Positions 22,240 through 33,912 of a DNA stretch of 64,000 nucleotides are shown here, one piece after another. Made by a program: the position numbers and the translations under genes. The notes under the pieces were generated by a model, which made no database searches, was not told the origin of the DNA, and was given only the letters and a program-made list of their open reading frames with translations. The stretch's first letter is position 1; each line of letters opens with the position of its first letter. The DNA comes from Choristoneura fumiferana. Taxonomy: Eukaryota; Arthropoda; Insecta; Lepidoptera; Tortricidae. The DNA lies in the NCBI RefSeq assembly GCF_025370935.1, contig NC_133486.1:9884133-9948132 (forward strand), read 5' to 3'.

Positions 22240-22380
22240 TCGTTAGAATGTTTGTTTAGATGTACCTATAACTGCAAAATATTTGTACGCCTAACGGCAA
22301 AACATAGAGTTCTAAGGAAATATTTTAATAAGATCTGTTTGTTGTACCTATGTTTGACAAATAAATTTATCATTATTATC
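22240..22380 (+). mobile_element. Retroposon 3' end (TTTGACAAATAAA...CATTATTATCATTA)
   Basis: An AT-rich block ends in a polyadenylation-like ACAAATAAATTTATCATTAT and a simple (ATT/ATC) tail, the usual form of a LINE or SINE 3' end. The family is unidentified. Confidence 0.4.
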
Positions 22381-22394
22381 ATTACGGAACGAAA

Positions 22395-22800
22395 CATCAT
22401 CATCAGCCAGAAGACGACCACTGCTGAACAAAGGTCTCCCCCTTAAAACGTCACAATGAACGACAACGATAACTCGACACTTGCATTTTGCAGGTGGTAG
22501 GACCTTGTGCAAGGTCCGCCCGGATTGCTACCACCATCTTGCTCGCTAATCCTGCCGTGAAGCAGCAGTGCTTGCACTATTGTGTTTCGGCGCGGAGAGT
22601 AAGACAGCCGGTGATATTACTGGCACTTGAGGTATCCCATCTTAGGCTTCTTGGTTGGCAACGCATCTGCAATCCCCCTGGTGTTGCAGGTGTCTATGGG
22701 CGGTGGTGATCTCTTACCATCAAGAAGGCGAATAAAAAAAACCACCAGTTGCCCGCAATCCTCACGATGTCGTCAGTCCACCTAGTGGGAGGAGTTCAAA
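22395..22800 (-). mobile_element. RTE-like LINE 3' end split by a later insertion
   Basis: The two halves, 22395-22489 and 22741-22800, together read on the minus strand as CCTCCCACTAGGTGGACTGA, CGACATCGTGAGG, TGCAAGTTGTCG..., GGGGGAGACC, then TGATGATG. This is the same order as the 11-kb copy. The gap is occupied exactly by a retroposon of the GGCGGTGGTGATC family. Confidence 0.75.
22490..22740 (+). mobile_element. Retroposon of the GGCGGTGGTGATC family, longest copy type
   Basis: It runs from GCAGGTGGTAGGACCTTGTG through CCGCCCGGATTGCTACCACC and CTTGCTCGCTAATCCTGCCG to GGCGGTGGTGATCTCTTACC and an AATAAAAAAA tail, where the usual CCATCCAGTC segment is deleted. It interrupts the RTE-like fragment, so it is the younger of the two. 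Confidence 0.8.
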
Positions 22801-22879
22801 CGGACAGACGGAACAAATAACAATCTAATTAGGCTAGAGCGTAAAGATTAAAAAAAAACACTCACCTTTATTTGGCGCC

Positions 22880-23109
22880 AGAATTATAAATTGTTTGTTC
22901 TGTGAAAAATTCACTTATCGCTATCTCGCGGAAACTGCAATTTTCCGGGATAAAAACTATCCTTTATCCTTCCCAGGTTCTCAAACTATCTCGACTCAAT
23001 ATAAAATTTCTTCTAAATCGGTGCAGCGGTTAAAGTGTAAATGGGTAACAGTAATTGACAGACTGACCGACAGAGTTTCTTTCGCATTTATTTGCAGCAT
23101 TAGTAAGGA
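22880..23109 (-). mobile_element. Decayed Helitron-like element
   Basis: Minus-strand order: TCCTTACTAATGC, AATGCGAAAGAAAC, a TGTCGGTCAGTCTGTC run, AACCGCTGCACCGATTTAG, GGATAGTTTTTATCC, GGAAAATTGCAGTTTCCGCG. The CTAG end is lost. Confidence 0.65.
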
Positions 23110-23580
23110 TATAATAGGTAGTATCAAGTTAAAAGCATTTTTAGCGCTATCGTTTCCTGGATAGGTACGATGATAAAACATTTAATTGCGCTTTTCTTGA
23201 GTTTAAGTTATCGTTCATTAAATTATGACCAGCAATGAATTTGTTCATTTAAATTAATTGAAGTTAAAGGAGAATTCTGCAAATTGTAATAAGTACGCTT
23301 CTGTGCCGAGCGCTAATCTGAGAGGTTCTCGACAATCCGTAATTCCGTATAGGTCGTTACTCTTGTTTGCAATGTTTTAATCAGTTAAATTCACTGTAAA
23401 CGAATTAACGAGCGAGATTTTGGCTTCGTTGGCTGATGCTTTATTTATAAAATTGGGTATGTGTTTATGAAATGGATAGTTCTCGGTTTGTAAATGTTTA
23501 TAATTAAACTTTGGGCTTATTTTGATGAGACTTTACATCGATAAATAAATGTAGGAGACATGATTGTATACATGTTTTAT

Positions 23581-23715
23581 TATCAGCAGGAAGATATCCA
23601 CTGAACAACATTGGTACGCCACAATGAACAACTACCCACTTGCATTCAACGGTTGCCCTCAACACTCACGATGTCATCAGTCCATCTAGTAGGGGGCCTG
23701 CCTACGCTTCGTCTT
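23581..23715 (-). mobile_element. RTE-like LINE 3' end fragment
   Basis: On the minus strand GGCAGGCCCCCTACTAGATG, GACTGATGACATCGTGAG and CAAGTGGGTAGTTG are followed by a region matching the 22.4-kb copy. Confidence 0.65.
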
Positions 23716-24501
23716 CCGATTCGTGGTCGACACTCAATGCATACCTACATGTTGGTTAAGTTTACATCTGGCAATTTGAATTTCACCCATTTCTAGTGAT
23801 TTGATTAGCTTGAAATTTGGTACGGTTATTTTACAACAACTAGGGATTATAAGTACGAGATACGAGATAGATACTCTGTAAGTGTCAGACAATTGACATC
23901 ACACGAAGCCAGTAAAAGCATGCCGGCGAATTTATTTCAGTATTCATTGAAATGTCGCTCCTGTTTGCCTATTTGTTGTCTGAAAATACGTACCAATTTG
24001 AGATTTAAAAATAAAACGTAGCAGCGACCGCCATAGGGTTGTAGCTTTATACGCCGGTGAGGCTTGAACGTCTATAACCTCTCTGAGAAATTGGTTGGAT
24101 TTGCGCCCTTAGGTCGTCGCACTATCCTCAAGGGGGGTTAATAGCTTAATGTTTGTTCAATATGACTTAAGTTTAATCGCTGTTCCTTTATGATTTATTC
24201 GATTCTTTATCGTTTGCTCGAATTTCATGTGCCATAATGTATCGTTTTCCATAATTTTCATTTGTCATAAAGTAAAATATTTCTGAAACAGTATTTCTTC
24301 AGAATTGATATTTAAATTAACCTCACCTAAGCATTCTATAGGATGACATTTAAAAAAATCCTATATTTTTTTTGGCAAACCTTTTACGGCAAGTGAAATT
24401 ATGGCAAATGAAATTAATTGTGGTAAATAGTGAAGTACTTAATTCGAATTTATTCTATGGTGTTGCTTGGACTGGACTAATGGTTTGCTTTCTCTTTGCA
24501 G

Positions 24502-24531
24502 GCCACACAAAATGATGCTGGAGTCGAGCCG
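24502..24531 (+). CDS. Candidate 30-nt microexon B (phase 2 in, phase 2 out)
   Basis: This is the best splice-site pair in the window. A branch-point-like CTAAT at 24477-24481 and a pyrimidine tract (TTTGCTTTCTCTTTGCAG) lead into a 30-base exon followed by GTAAGT. Entered in phase 2, its first G completes a codon. The exon then reads PHKMMLESS and leaves two bases (CG) for the next exon, so inclusion or skipping keeps frame. It also contains two ATGs in the same frame, so a transcript with a non-coding upstream exon could start here (MMLESS). It joins in frame to candidate exon A. I do not recognise the protein. The splice signals are seen directly; the coding frame is inferred. Confidence 0.55.
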
Positions 24532-27500
24532 GTAAGTGATTTTTTTTAATTAATTATGTTTAATTAGAGTAGTTTTTCGGTATTGCCGATCACGTTGATA
24601 AGAAACGCTGGTGACTATTTCTCAAAACGTTGTCCATTTTTAAATAAATCAGTTGTCCACGTATTTAAAAAAAAATCCTGACGCTATTTCACCACAAAAA
24701 ATAAGTAATATTATTTTTAAAATATATACAAAAAGTGATAAAAAGTCAGATAATCTTAGTTGTTGGATCCAATAGAAAGTTTTGATGTAGTTACAAAATT
24801 ACAATTTTTTTCCTCACAAGATTTCGCAACGTTTTCCTGACGTCAAGAAATTTTGGATGTTTTATGCAGTTTATGTTTTATGATCTCGTTCTTAGGGTTT
24901 CTTGTCAATTTCATGACGGGACAACTTTTTGAGAAATACTCTGGTAATATATTGTTTGTGGGGTTTAATTAGGTATACCTAGACATATCATCGGTTTAAC
25001 CTCTTTAGTTTTGACATAAAGTGTTCAGGCTGTTGAAAATAGTAAAAAATGCATTACAAATGTAACTAAATCATCGTATTAACCTGGGCGATTTTTTTAT
25101 TGAAGCGGTAGTTTTGTAGAACTATATTTCAGTACACTGTCTACTCTTTCTAACGGCATTTTCACAGGTGTGATTTAAAAAATCGGCCCCCAGAAATCTT
25201 TTTTGAACACTTGCATCCTTTGTTTTTAGACAATGATTGCACCGTGTGCAACCCACCACTCAAAAAACAACACGTGCAAATTAATATTTTTAGCAAAAGC
25301 TAAACAAAAAGTTAAGCCTCAGGTACAAAAACCCATGTTTTAACTTTACAAAGTCTGTCTATTGTCTTGCAATGCAAATCGCTCTGCGCGGCCTTACCGG
25401 TGTTTTATTACTTATTTTATTACGGTCAAGTTACTTATTCATTGTTTTGAAGAAATCTATTTATCTATTTGCACTGTTTTGCAATATAGGCTGGTTGTGT
25501 TATTGGTATAATCCGGGAATACTAAAGCTAATAACCACCATGACACGATTGTTAGCAACTCGTGGGTCTGGATTCTATGGAGTCGTTGTTTGTAACGATA
25601 TTTATAATGTGTGTTAGTTATGAAAAATTACACATTTTAATATTATGTCATTGCTAAGTCAAGGTCAAAATATATTTATTCAATTAAGTTTTTAAAAAAA
25701 CGATGTTATGTACTGAGCGGCAAAAAATCTGGCCCTTAAAAGTAAATGTTTGCAGTAATAGGTAATTTTCTATGTAGAGTGGGACAAATTTTGTGCTGCT
25801 GTTTATATTACAATTACAAGCACTGTCAATGTCAAAAATAAATCAACCACCGGTTTGAAAAAACGAGCCTGGCTCTTGCGTTTCTTAACTCAACGCTAAT
25901 TGTTTAATAACCTATTCATTTTATAATGTGTTTATTTATGAACTAAGAAAAAACAAGTTGATCTCCTAATCCTAACTAATAACTTGCACTCTTTATGTTG
26001 ATAACTTGTATGGCTAATGGCACAATCTGTTAAAATAAATGTACAAGCTGTACTACATACATACATACATACAAGTACCAAAAAGGAAGCTATCTGAAGA
26101 TTCAAATATACAACACAAGTTAACTAGGCTTAGGTACCTACCAACTGCATCTTCTAATATAATATTGTATTGTTACATTGGCACGTGATACCGTCATCCC
26201 TACTGGGTCAAATGTATATATTACATGTTTGTTTCATGTACATTTTAACCTACCTAATAAAAGGTTAAGGGTTTGGCCCACTGTTCATAACTATTCATGT
26301 AGTGATATTGAAGTTTTTCCGACACCAAGAAAAATAAACATGTCTTTCAAACGCCATTATCTACTTTTCGATATATTTTTTGACAGAAAAGATTTGATAA
26401 ACTGAAATGGATCGAGTAAAGTTTAAAAGTAAAGTTAAAGTACCTATCTATCGTAAATTCATTCGTATTTTTATATGTAATAACCACAAATTTGATTTCT
26501 AATTATAAATGCATTTTTAGTTAAGTTTGTATCGATTAAAATCCTTACCTGCCTTTAACGTTTCCATAAAATTGTTCCTAACGATGCCTTTAATATTGTT
26601 ATTAAAATTAATTACAATCTCATATTAAAACACACGCCAGCCGTGTTTACAATAGAGATAAAATAATCATTTTATACCACTATAATCATAATCAAGATAA
26701 AGGACTGACTCTACCTCCAGTACTAACTAGTAAGTAGCTCCGTAGTATGTTAACTTTGTAGAGCTATAAATCACCGTGCCGGAAAGAGACGCACAACCAC
26801 CCAATGAGTTTTGACAGGGGGCAGAGTAAGACGGAAAGTTTTGTGAGAGCCTCCGCAAACCGCGGACACGACAAAGGGTATAATAAAAGTGTAATTTATT
26901 TATCATTCTGTTACCTACTTTGTTTAGTATTATAAGCAAATCGTTTGCATGGATGGAATAATAGATGAGAATCGGATTAGAATGAAAACATAGGAAGTTT
27001 CGTTGTGTTAATACATACGAGTATGTAGTGCATATTATGTGTTGCTTCCTACAGGCTTAAATGATAATTGTACGTTTCTCATTCATCTTATAATGCGTTT
27101 GTTCATCTGTTTGTCTTCGTTGCATTAGTATTTTCCCGTAATAACATGATAAAATTGGGTTAAAAAAGTAACTCTATTTGTCTCTACATTTGGGCTAAAA
27201 AAGACGGTTTTTGTTTCACTTTGTTGCGATCAAATATCCGAATAATGAGTTTTATCTCTTTTTAATAAGCTAAGGGACCCTTTTCTACGGTGTTTTAAAA
27301 TCACTCTTACAAAATGACTCGAAAGGATGCATTACAAAATAATTGTTTATCTGTAGGATCCAACAGATACTAACATGCCAAGAAGATGCGTCTAGAAGTT
27401 CAATTACCTTTTTGTAAAGTACAAAGATGTTCAGTGTTGGATTTATCATCGGCCAGGAATTCGTTATGATGACGCAGCGAGGGTTTACGATCTATTTTAC

Positions 27501-27790
27501 TTTACGACGCAGGGTCCTGTAATTGTGAACTGATGGTTCTCTTACACTGCCAGCGCAAGACCCACTTAATATACCTACATTTAAGGTAACCAAGTAGTCA
27601 AAAATCGCCTTTTAATGAGAATTTAATCAGATTGCTTAATGGGCTCACGAATCATGTTAATTGATTGGAATGTTCTCGAATATTGTTGATGGATGGATGG
27701 AATGGTCCATAGCGACCACCGAGACACGAATCGTCGACATTCGTCCGATATTAAAACTAATCTGCCGACAGCTCCGTGCGTCTGCAGGGC
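24532..27790. other. Long intron-like AT-rich stretch
   Basis: There are no recognisable repeats except a short (CATA)n run. A GC-richer patch at 26770-26880 has a minus-strand open frame without recognisable features. The rest is unremarkable. Confidence 0.45.
26054..26072. repeat. (CATA)n microsatellite
   Basis: About four and a half CATA units. Confidence 0.8.
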
Positions 27791-27894
27791 TACTACGAAA
27801 CTCGAAGTTCGTGTCGTGCGATCCCTCTCGCTCTCGTATTAAATAGTATAAGTGTCAGAGGGATCGCACGACACGAACTTCGAGTTTCGTAGTA
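27791..27894. mobile_element. Inverted-repeat MITE with perfect 38-bp arms, copy 1
   Basis: 27791-27828 (TACTACGAAACTCGAAGTTC...) and 27857-27894 are exact reverse complements around a 28-bp centre. A diverged copy lies at 54190-54308. Both are preceded by GGGC or GGGCT. The intact arms imply recent activity. Confidence 0.9.
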
Positions 27895-28770
27895 ACCGTG
27901 CTGCGCCCACCGGCACCGTAAAGCTATGTCGAAACGACAAACAATGGAGAGACGCCGCCAACGGATTCCACGTAAAACCTTACCTTACACAAAAAGGTGC
28001 ATCTATTTATCTTAACGGACGCATGCAAGGCCAACAATTTGACTCCTAATTAAAATGGATTAGGTTACCAGGCGCTCGCTTTATTTGTTTTAAAAGTCGA
28101 AGAAAGTTTTAATTGGTCGTCGGAAAAGTCATTTGTCAAATATATTTCAGAATATCTAAACTCCTAAATATCTAAACTAAAGCCATTGTGAGAGACGGCG
28201 TCCTTGGAGCCTGTTATCGCGGTTGGTAGGTACCTCGAATTTTGTAGCCTTTGTTTTATTACCGATTAGAGAAGCCTACTCTTGGTAGTCTACCGAGCTC
28301 ATAACGTTAGTCGGGGGTTTATTGACGTCACTTGTAAGCAGACTGGGTGTCTATTGAAGTCGGAGCCGGTATAACATAAAATGCACGTCAATGCAATGCG
28401 TGGCATCTGAACGGACATCTAATCACATCGCGTCGCGCCGCAGTAACTCAAACGATCGTTTTTTACCAAAGCTCATTTGCATAGCTATCCGTCTCCCTCG
28501 CGCCTAACAAAAAAGCCTGTAGTAACAGAGATGCAAATCTCGTCGTGGTGACCTTCGCAACGTGCGCGCGCGTCGATACCGTTGCGTCCGTGAGAAGGAA
28601 TTTTTGTACGGTTTTCCAAGTCTGCTGAGCTAGTTGTATTGTGACTACACTAATTTTGTACTTGTTACAACACATTATCTAACTCTGTGTCTCATTTATT
28701 CATAGAAACAGTTAGCAAGCTCGATTAGCAAGTATTTTCTTTTATAGCTATTGACTTTAGTAGATAAAAT
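27895..28770. other. Unique sequence, GC-richer around 28380-28640
   Basis: The part around 28.4-28.6 kb has CpG-rich words (ATCGCGTCGCGCCGCAGT; GTGCGCGCGCGTCGATACCG) without repeat similarity. It could be a conserved regulatory block. No gene is supported. Confidence 0.3.
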
Positions 28771-29064
28771 GTGGCGTTATCTGGTAAAAGGTACCTTGTC
28801 GTCGGTTCTAGTTTCCGAGATAATCGCGCTTGAAGTAAAATGTCGAAAAAAATCATTTTTTCTTTTTTAACTCTATATTAATAAGCAGGGTCTAAATTTT
28901 AATTTGACAGAGACACAAGTTTTTAAATCGATTTTTTATGAGTTAAAACATCCCTTAAAGTTTAGTAAAAAAGGTACCTTATTGTCGGTGCCGCTCTTGA
29001 ATGCTTTCTGTGTGCTCGGTATCGGTTTGGAAGACGTGTCGGACGTCGGTACTTTGTCGGCGCG

Positions 29065-29173
29065 TCATCATCATCATCATCATCCTAGCCTATACGTTCC
29101 ACTGCTGGGCACAGGCCTCCTCTCAGAATGAGAGAGCTTGGGCATTAGTTCCCACGCGGGCCCATTGCGGTGC
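29065..29173 (-). mobile_element. SINE-1 3' fragment nested in the 28.8-kb transposon
   Basis: The minus-strand end reads CCCGCGTGGGAACTAATGCC, CTCTCATTCTGAGAGGAGGC, GTGCCCAGCAGTGG, then (ATG)n. Confidence 0.75.
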
Positions 29174-29273
29174 TTGTCGGCGGGTAAAAAATGTCAAGAA
29201 TCATCATAAAATGCGTTTAATTAGAGTAAGGTAAATCATCAATAACTGGCCACCCTTAGGCGGTAGCCAGTTA

Positions 29274-29540
29274 GGCCCTTATTACACTAGCGATTTGCGG
29301 GCGAGTTGAAAGCGAGGTGAGCGCGCAGCGAGTTCGCTTCGAGCGCGTAACGATTTCACCGCGAGCATGAAACGATATCGCCGCGAGCGCGCAACGATGT
29401 CGCTGCGTTAGCGCCGAAGACGCCCTATTTATTATACGAAAGTCTACAATGTGGCGTTTTTGGCGCTAAAGCAGCGAACTCGCCATGCGCTCGCCGCAGC
29501 GACATCGTTGCGCGCTTGCGGCGAAATCGTGATAAGGCCC
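29274..29540. mobile_element. PIF/Harbinger-like MITE, nested
   Basis: Imperfect inverted ends GGCCCTTATTACAC / GTGATAAGGCCC are flanked by TTA on both sides (29271-29273, 29541-29543). The interior is GC-rich, built from CGCGAGCGCGCAACGATGTCGC-type words in both orientations. It is a different family from 6901 but has the same TWA duplication. Confidence 0.75.
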
Positions 29541-29566
29541 TTATTGACGATTTAAGCCAATTAGTC

Positions 29567-29842
29567 TTTTTTTTTATTCGACTGGATGGCAAACGAGCAA
29601 GTGGGTCACCTGATGGTAAGAGATTACCACCGCCCTTAGACACCTGCAACACCAGGGGGATTGCAGATGCGTTGCCAACCTAGAGGCCTAAGATGGGATA
29701 CCTCAAATGCCAGTAATTTCACCGGCTGTCTTACTCTCCACGCCGAAACACAACAATGCAAGCACTGCTATTCACGGCAGGATTAGCGAGCAAGATGGTG
29801 GTAGCAATCCGGGCGGACCTTGCACAAGGTCCTACCACCTGC
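29567..29842 (-). mobile_element. Retroposon of the GGCGGTGGTGATC family, nested
   Basis: A T run at 29567 marks the tail. The element extends to GGTCCTACCACCTGC, the same 5' extent as the 22.5-kb copy. Confidence 0.8.
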
Positions 29843-30834
29843 TGGTCTTTAGAGGTTGATTTATAGTAATAATAATAACGATTAATAGTTACAACTACAA
29901 ATCAAAAGCATTTTTTTAGATCTTATTCATAACTATGTCACTAAACATTTTACGTCCGACAATAAGGTACCTTTTGAAATACGTTAATCATTTAGTGTGT
30001 TGAGACAAAATTATAGGTTATTGTTAAGAGTTTTAATACCACAGTGTTCTTAAATTAAGACTATTAAAATTAATCGTAAGTTATTAGTCGTTTTCAAATG
30101 ATATCACTTCATAATCACTAAATATTTTACCACCGACGATAAGGTACCTTTTAGAAAATATATAGTGATTGTACCAACTTTTTACTAAACTTTACCTTGA
30201 ATTTTGAGACTGAAAAAACTAGTTTTTTAAGATTTGTTGAGTTAATTTGGTCTCATTTGGCTATGTTTTAGCGTACTAAATATAAAAGTTTGTTGATTTT
30301 GACTGTTTAATTACATTTGTAAACAACAAAGTTATTTTTGTTAATGTATTTTTTTTATATAATAAACAACGTTAATTCAAAACGGAGTAGTTCTTAATTA
30401 GTGTCCAATTACGCATCATATTTTTTCCTTCGATAAAATCCAATGGAAATATACTATAAATAGAAAAAAAATGTAAAAAATCCATAAACCTTTTTTTTTT
30501 ACTTTATGCACTTTGGCAAGGTAAACTATAGGAAAACCGTTGTCCAATTACAAAATTGTTCTTGAAACCTGAAAGCCCGTACAATCTACTCCTCAAATAG
30601 CATGTCATCTATGTAACTTCCAACAATAACATACTTTTATTGGGTGTATAAGTTTGAATTCAATTTTCTCAGAATCACCTTTTCTGGCTTTTGAGCTTCA
30701 ACATTTTTTTTTTAAATATCTATTAAACCTACATGCATGTTTCTTACATGGTTCGATAGCTAAATGTATGTAGATTATGGGGATATCAATAACTCAATAC
30801 CGACAACAAGGTACCTTTTCCCAGATAACGCCAC

Positions 30835-32810
30835 AAATTTTCTTTTGAAATTACATTTTGCTCTATTTAACTTTACGGTCGCCTCGCGCCGCGATCCCAA
30901 CACAATGAGAGCTTATGTCGCGCTCCGTGCTTGTGTCAAACAAACACATAGCATAATAAAACACCACGTTCATAAAATGATAATTCGTATTGGTAATCGT
31001 GCGCATCCAACGCAGGTACTTCATATTTTAATGGCTATTAAGGAGCCCGTGTCATCTCACGACTTGACCGATGTTTCTCATACGTCATCTTGATTCGAGC
31101 ATCTGAACGAGGGTATTAAAATTCTTCTATAATGATTTCTAAAGAGATTAATCGATTTATTTTCGCCGCCGTCTATGGAATCGAATGACATTGAGGTAAT
31201 GAGATAAATTGTATTCAGACTCTCAACGAGATCAGTGATCGTCGTTTTGTCGGTATTAATTTATACCCGGCCGGCAGGTCGTTAGGTCGTGAAATGAAAC
31301 TCGGAAATGGGTCACGCAATGCTTTTTGCTGTCTTCACTTGTAACTAAAGCCGTGCAGTTTGGTCTAGTTCTATTTGGTTTCCTTTTATGCTCTTTATAC
31401 CATTATTTAAATGACAGTTAGTTGTATCATATAAATACCATATCTATACCTAATATAAATATAGGATCTATAATGTTTTGTTTCTCATTAATTAGCTGTG
31501 TATGTGATTCGTCTAGCGGACGGAAAATATTAAATAACTCAATGAAATGTTGTTTAACCGGTTTAACATCGACATGTTTATTTAAAAGAACAAATGCTAG
31601 TCTAAAATTTGAATTGCCTGAAGGCCAACTTATAAATTTATGACCAAGATCATATTTCACGGTGTTTTTTTTATTTTACTTAAGGCTTAGGCCACTTTTC
31701 TGAAATCTGGAATACTTGATTCAGTACGTACGATTGAGTAAGTACTTACGTTAAAAATATATAAAAGAGCAAAAGGTCAAAAACAGGTGCTTAATATTTA
31801 AATCTTTTTACTTTAAATATCTATAATTTATTAACTATCTATTTTCTCGAATGCGAATCTTCGACGTCAAACGTAATTTATCACACAATTTTTACATTTC
31901 ATGAACATGCTAATCAATAAACACTATTTTAACATCATGTCTTATTCCCTATTGCATAGCATAGTTATTAACATAATTATCGCACCGAAGTGTCAAGTTA
32001 TATTTTATGGGAAAAACAGTTTTATGATTTCCCTGCAGCATTGTGAAGTCAAATTAAGTTTTCCTATCATCGAACGTAATAAAAGCGAGAGCCAATGAGA
32101 TGTAAAATATTATGCGGAACAGATGCGGCGATACAAAAAGTTTGATTGGCTTGAGCCATCACCGCACGCAGTCGCGGTCAAGGCAATCGTGTTCCAGTGA
32201 TGTATGGTGGTTACTGACATACAATGTACTAAGCATGGGATTGTCAGGCACGAGTTGCTATGCTACAGCGCTCCCCCGTTATTAGTTCTATAAACTTCTA
32301 TTGTTTCCACTGGACCACTGTTTAATATTGTATAACTCATTCCTTGTTTATGTCTAAGGCAGCATGGTAATCCAAAAGATTTTTTTGGAAATTAACATCT
32401 TATTAAGAGTCCACTTTTCTACTGCATTGATGATTTATCACTTCCTGTTGGTTAATTCGTATAAAAATCACTGTCATCAAATTTTCTGGCGCAGTACTTC
32501 TATCCAAATATTTACTGTTATAAAGAAGTTTCACGAATTCACTGCATTCGGATGGTTCCTCTTCGTTTTGGCATCCGGCCATGTCAGTCAAATATCACAT
32601 TTTATATTCAACATCCAGCGAGATGACGTTTTAGTAGTTCAACTATTATGTATCTATATGTACGTACCAAACCAACATCTTTTGTTTTCGTGCAGGCATT
32701 AGTTAGAAACAAAAAATAATACCAACATTGTTATTGCTGTAATAACAATTTCTAACGTCAGGAGCGAGTTCTTTTTAATTACAAACTTTTATTAGTTTCA
32801 CCTGTCCCGT
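30835..32810. other. Mostly unique AT-rich sequence
   Basis: An open frame at 30764-31093 starts inside the transposon's right end and has no recognisable domain. 31140-31300 is GC-richer and could be regulatory. Nothing else is recognised. Confidence 0.35.
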
Positions 32811-32843
<33 letters not shown>

Positions 32844-33060
32844 GTAATCAAATCTTGCTAGTTAAATTTGACCAACTTCCAGTAGTCAGATTGACTTGAA
32901 ATTTTGAATACTTATGTAAATCACGTGATTATACAATAATCTAGTAGTGACATCCTGGTAGTCCGGCCAGGATCGTCTCCGCAGGACGGAACTCTTCAAC
33001 GGTTAATAGCATTGACTTGAAATTTGGTATGCAAATGTAGTTTGGGTGACAATGCAAGTA
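32811..33060 (+). repeat. (TGTC)n microsatellite followed by a dispersed repeat
   Basis: TGTC units at 32811-32839 lead into sequence with two related words, GATTGACTTGAAATTTTGAATA and CATTGACTTGAAATTTGGTA. A similar AGCTTGAAATTTGGTAC word is at 23810. It is probably part of an inactive lepidopteran repeat. Confidence 0.5.
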
Positions 33061-33751
33061 CAGTCAACAAAAAGTGCAGTCAGCAAAAAAGCTTGTATTA
33101 AAAATAAAATTTTAATGGTTATGTTATTTAACTAACATCAGCGATAAAGAATGATGATCTAAAACTTTATCCTTGATTTCCTTATCAACATTATTTTTGT
33201 TGTCAACCAAATTTCTAACAGATTAGTATAAAAGTTCTTCGGAAGCGTTGTTGTTACCGTTTTGTTGTGAAGCCGGCAAGTTTGTCACTATGACGCGGCG
33301 ATATTTCAACCGATTCCCAACGTAGTTTAACGATGATGTCACCTTGACAACACGGTTCTACTTACATAACTGACATAGGACTTTGACGCTATTAGTTTGG
33401 GTTTTTTTTGGTACACGTGTGTGGATAATTGGAATAAAGTGGATATTTATAATATAATTCATAAATATCGTCTAAGAATCGATCACGTATAATATGCGTT
33501 CGACCCTCGGATAAAAAAAAATTCAGCAGTATTCCGACCGGGTCACTGTGCTCACTTATGCTGTCATATATTTACATGTCACCTTGTGCATCAAGTACAT
33601 CATGCACAGAATTCTCCACAAGTTTGGTCACCATAGTAAAAATAATTTTTATGATGCGTTTTACGAGCCTTTATACTGTTCATTAAAATGGTTTGACCTA
33701 TTTACGTGGTTTACTCTCGAGAATTACAGACGAGAGCGTCTTTCTAGATAT

Positions 33752-33874
33752 GGGATACTGTGTGCCCCAGAATTGGCATACTGTTCAAATTTGTTTACTG
33801 TTTACCTGGCAAGTTAAGAGATGTAGTACAAGTCTTACGTATTAGACTGGATACTGTGTACCCAGAATTGGCAT
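33752..33874 (+). repeat. Local duplication (GGATACTGTGTGCCCCAGAA)
   Basis: The word ending AGAATTGGCAT occurs at 33752-33779 and again, with a two-base difference in length, at 33849-33874. Confidence 0.7.
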
Positions 33875-33912
33875 TTTAAAATTAATAAAAAAGAGTTGTT
33901 ATAACAATGCAA

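Larger units (their letters stand above)
28771..30834. mobile_element. 2.06-kb TIR transposon with five AAAAGGTACCTT motifs, invaded by three elements
   Basis: The ends form a 36-bp terminal inverted repeat with 34 matches (GTGGCGTTATCTGG...), flanked by AAAT on both sides (28767-28770, 30835-30838). The motif AAAAGGTACCTTnTnGTCGG occurs at 28786 and 28967 pointing inward, and in reverse at 29955, 30132 and 30799. Only the outer pair belongs to the TIR; the others are subterminal. There is no transposase, so it is non-autonomous. A SINE-1 fragment, a Harbinger-like MITE and a poly-A retroposon lie inside. The superfamily is unassigned. Confidence 0.8.

Noticed and set aside
22488..22709. 73-codon open frame
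   Set aside because: Is the poly-A retroposon inserted at 22490.
32811..32839. Possible CRISPR-like or satellite repeat
   Set aside because: Plain (TGTC)n microsatellite; no repeat-spacer arrangement anywhere in the window.
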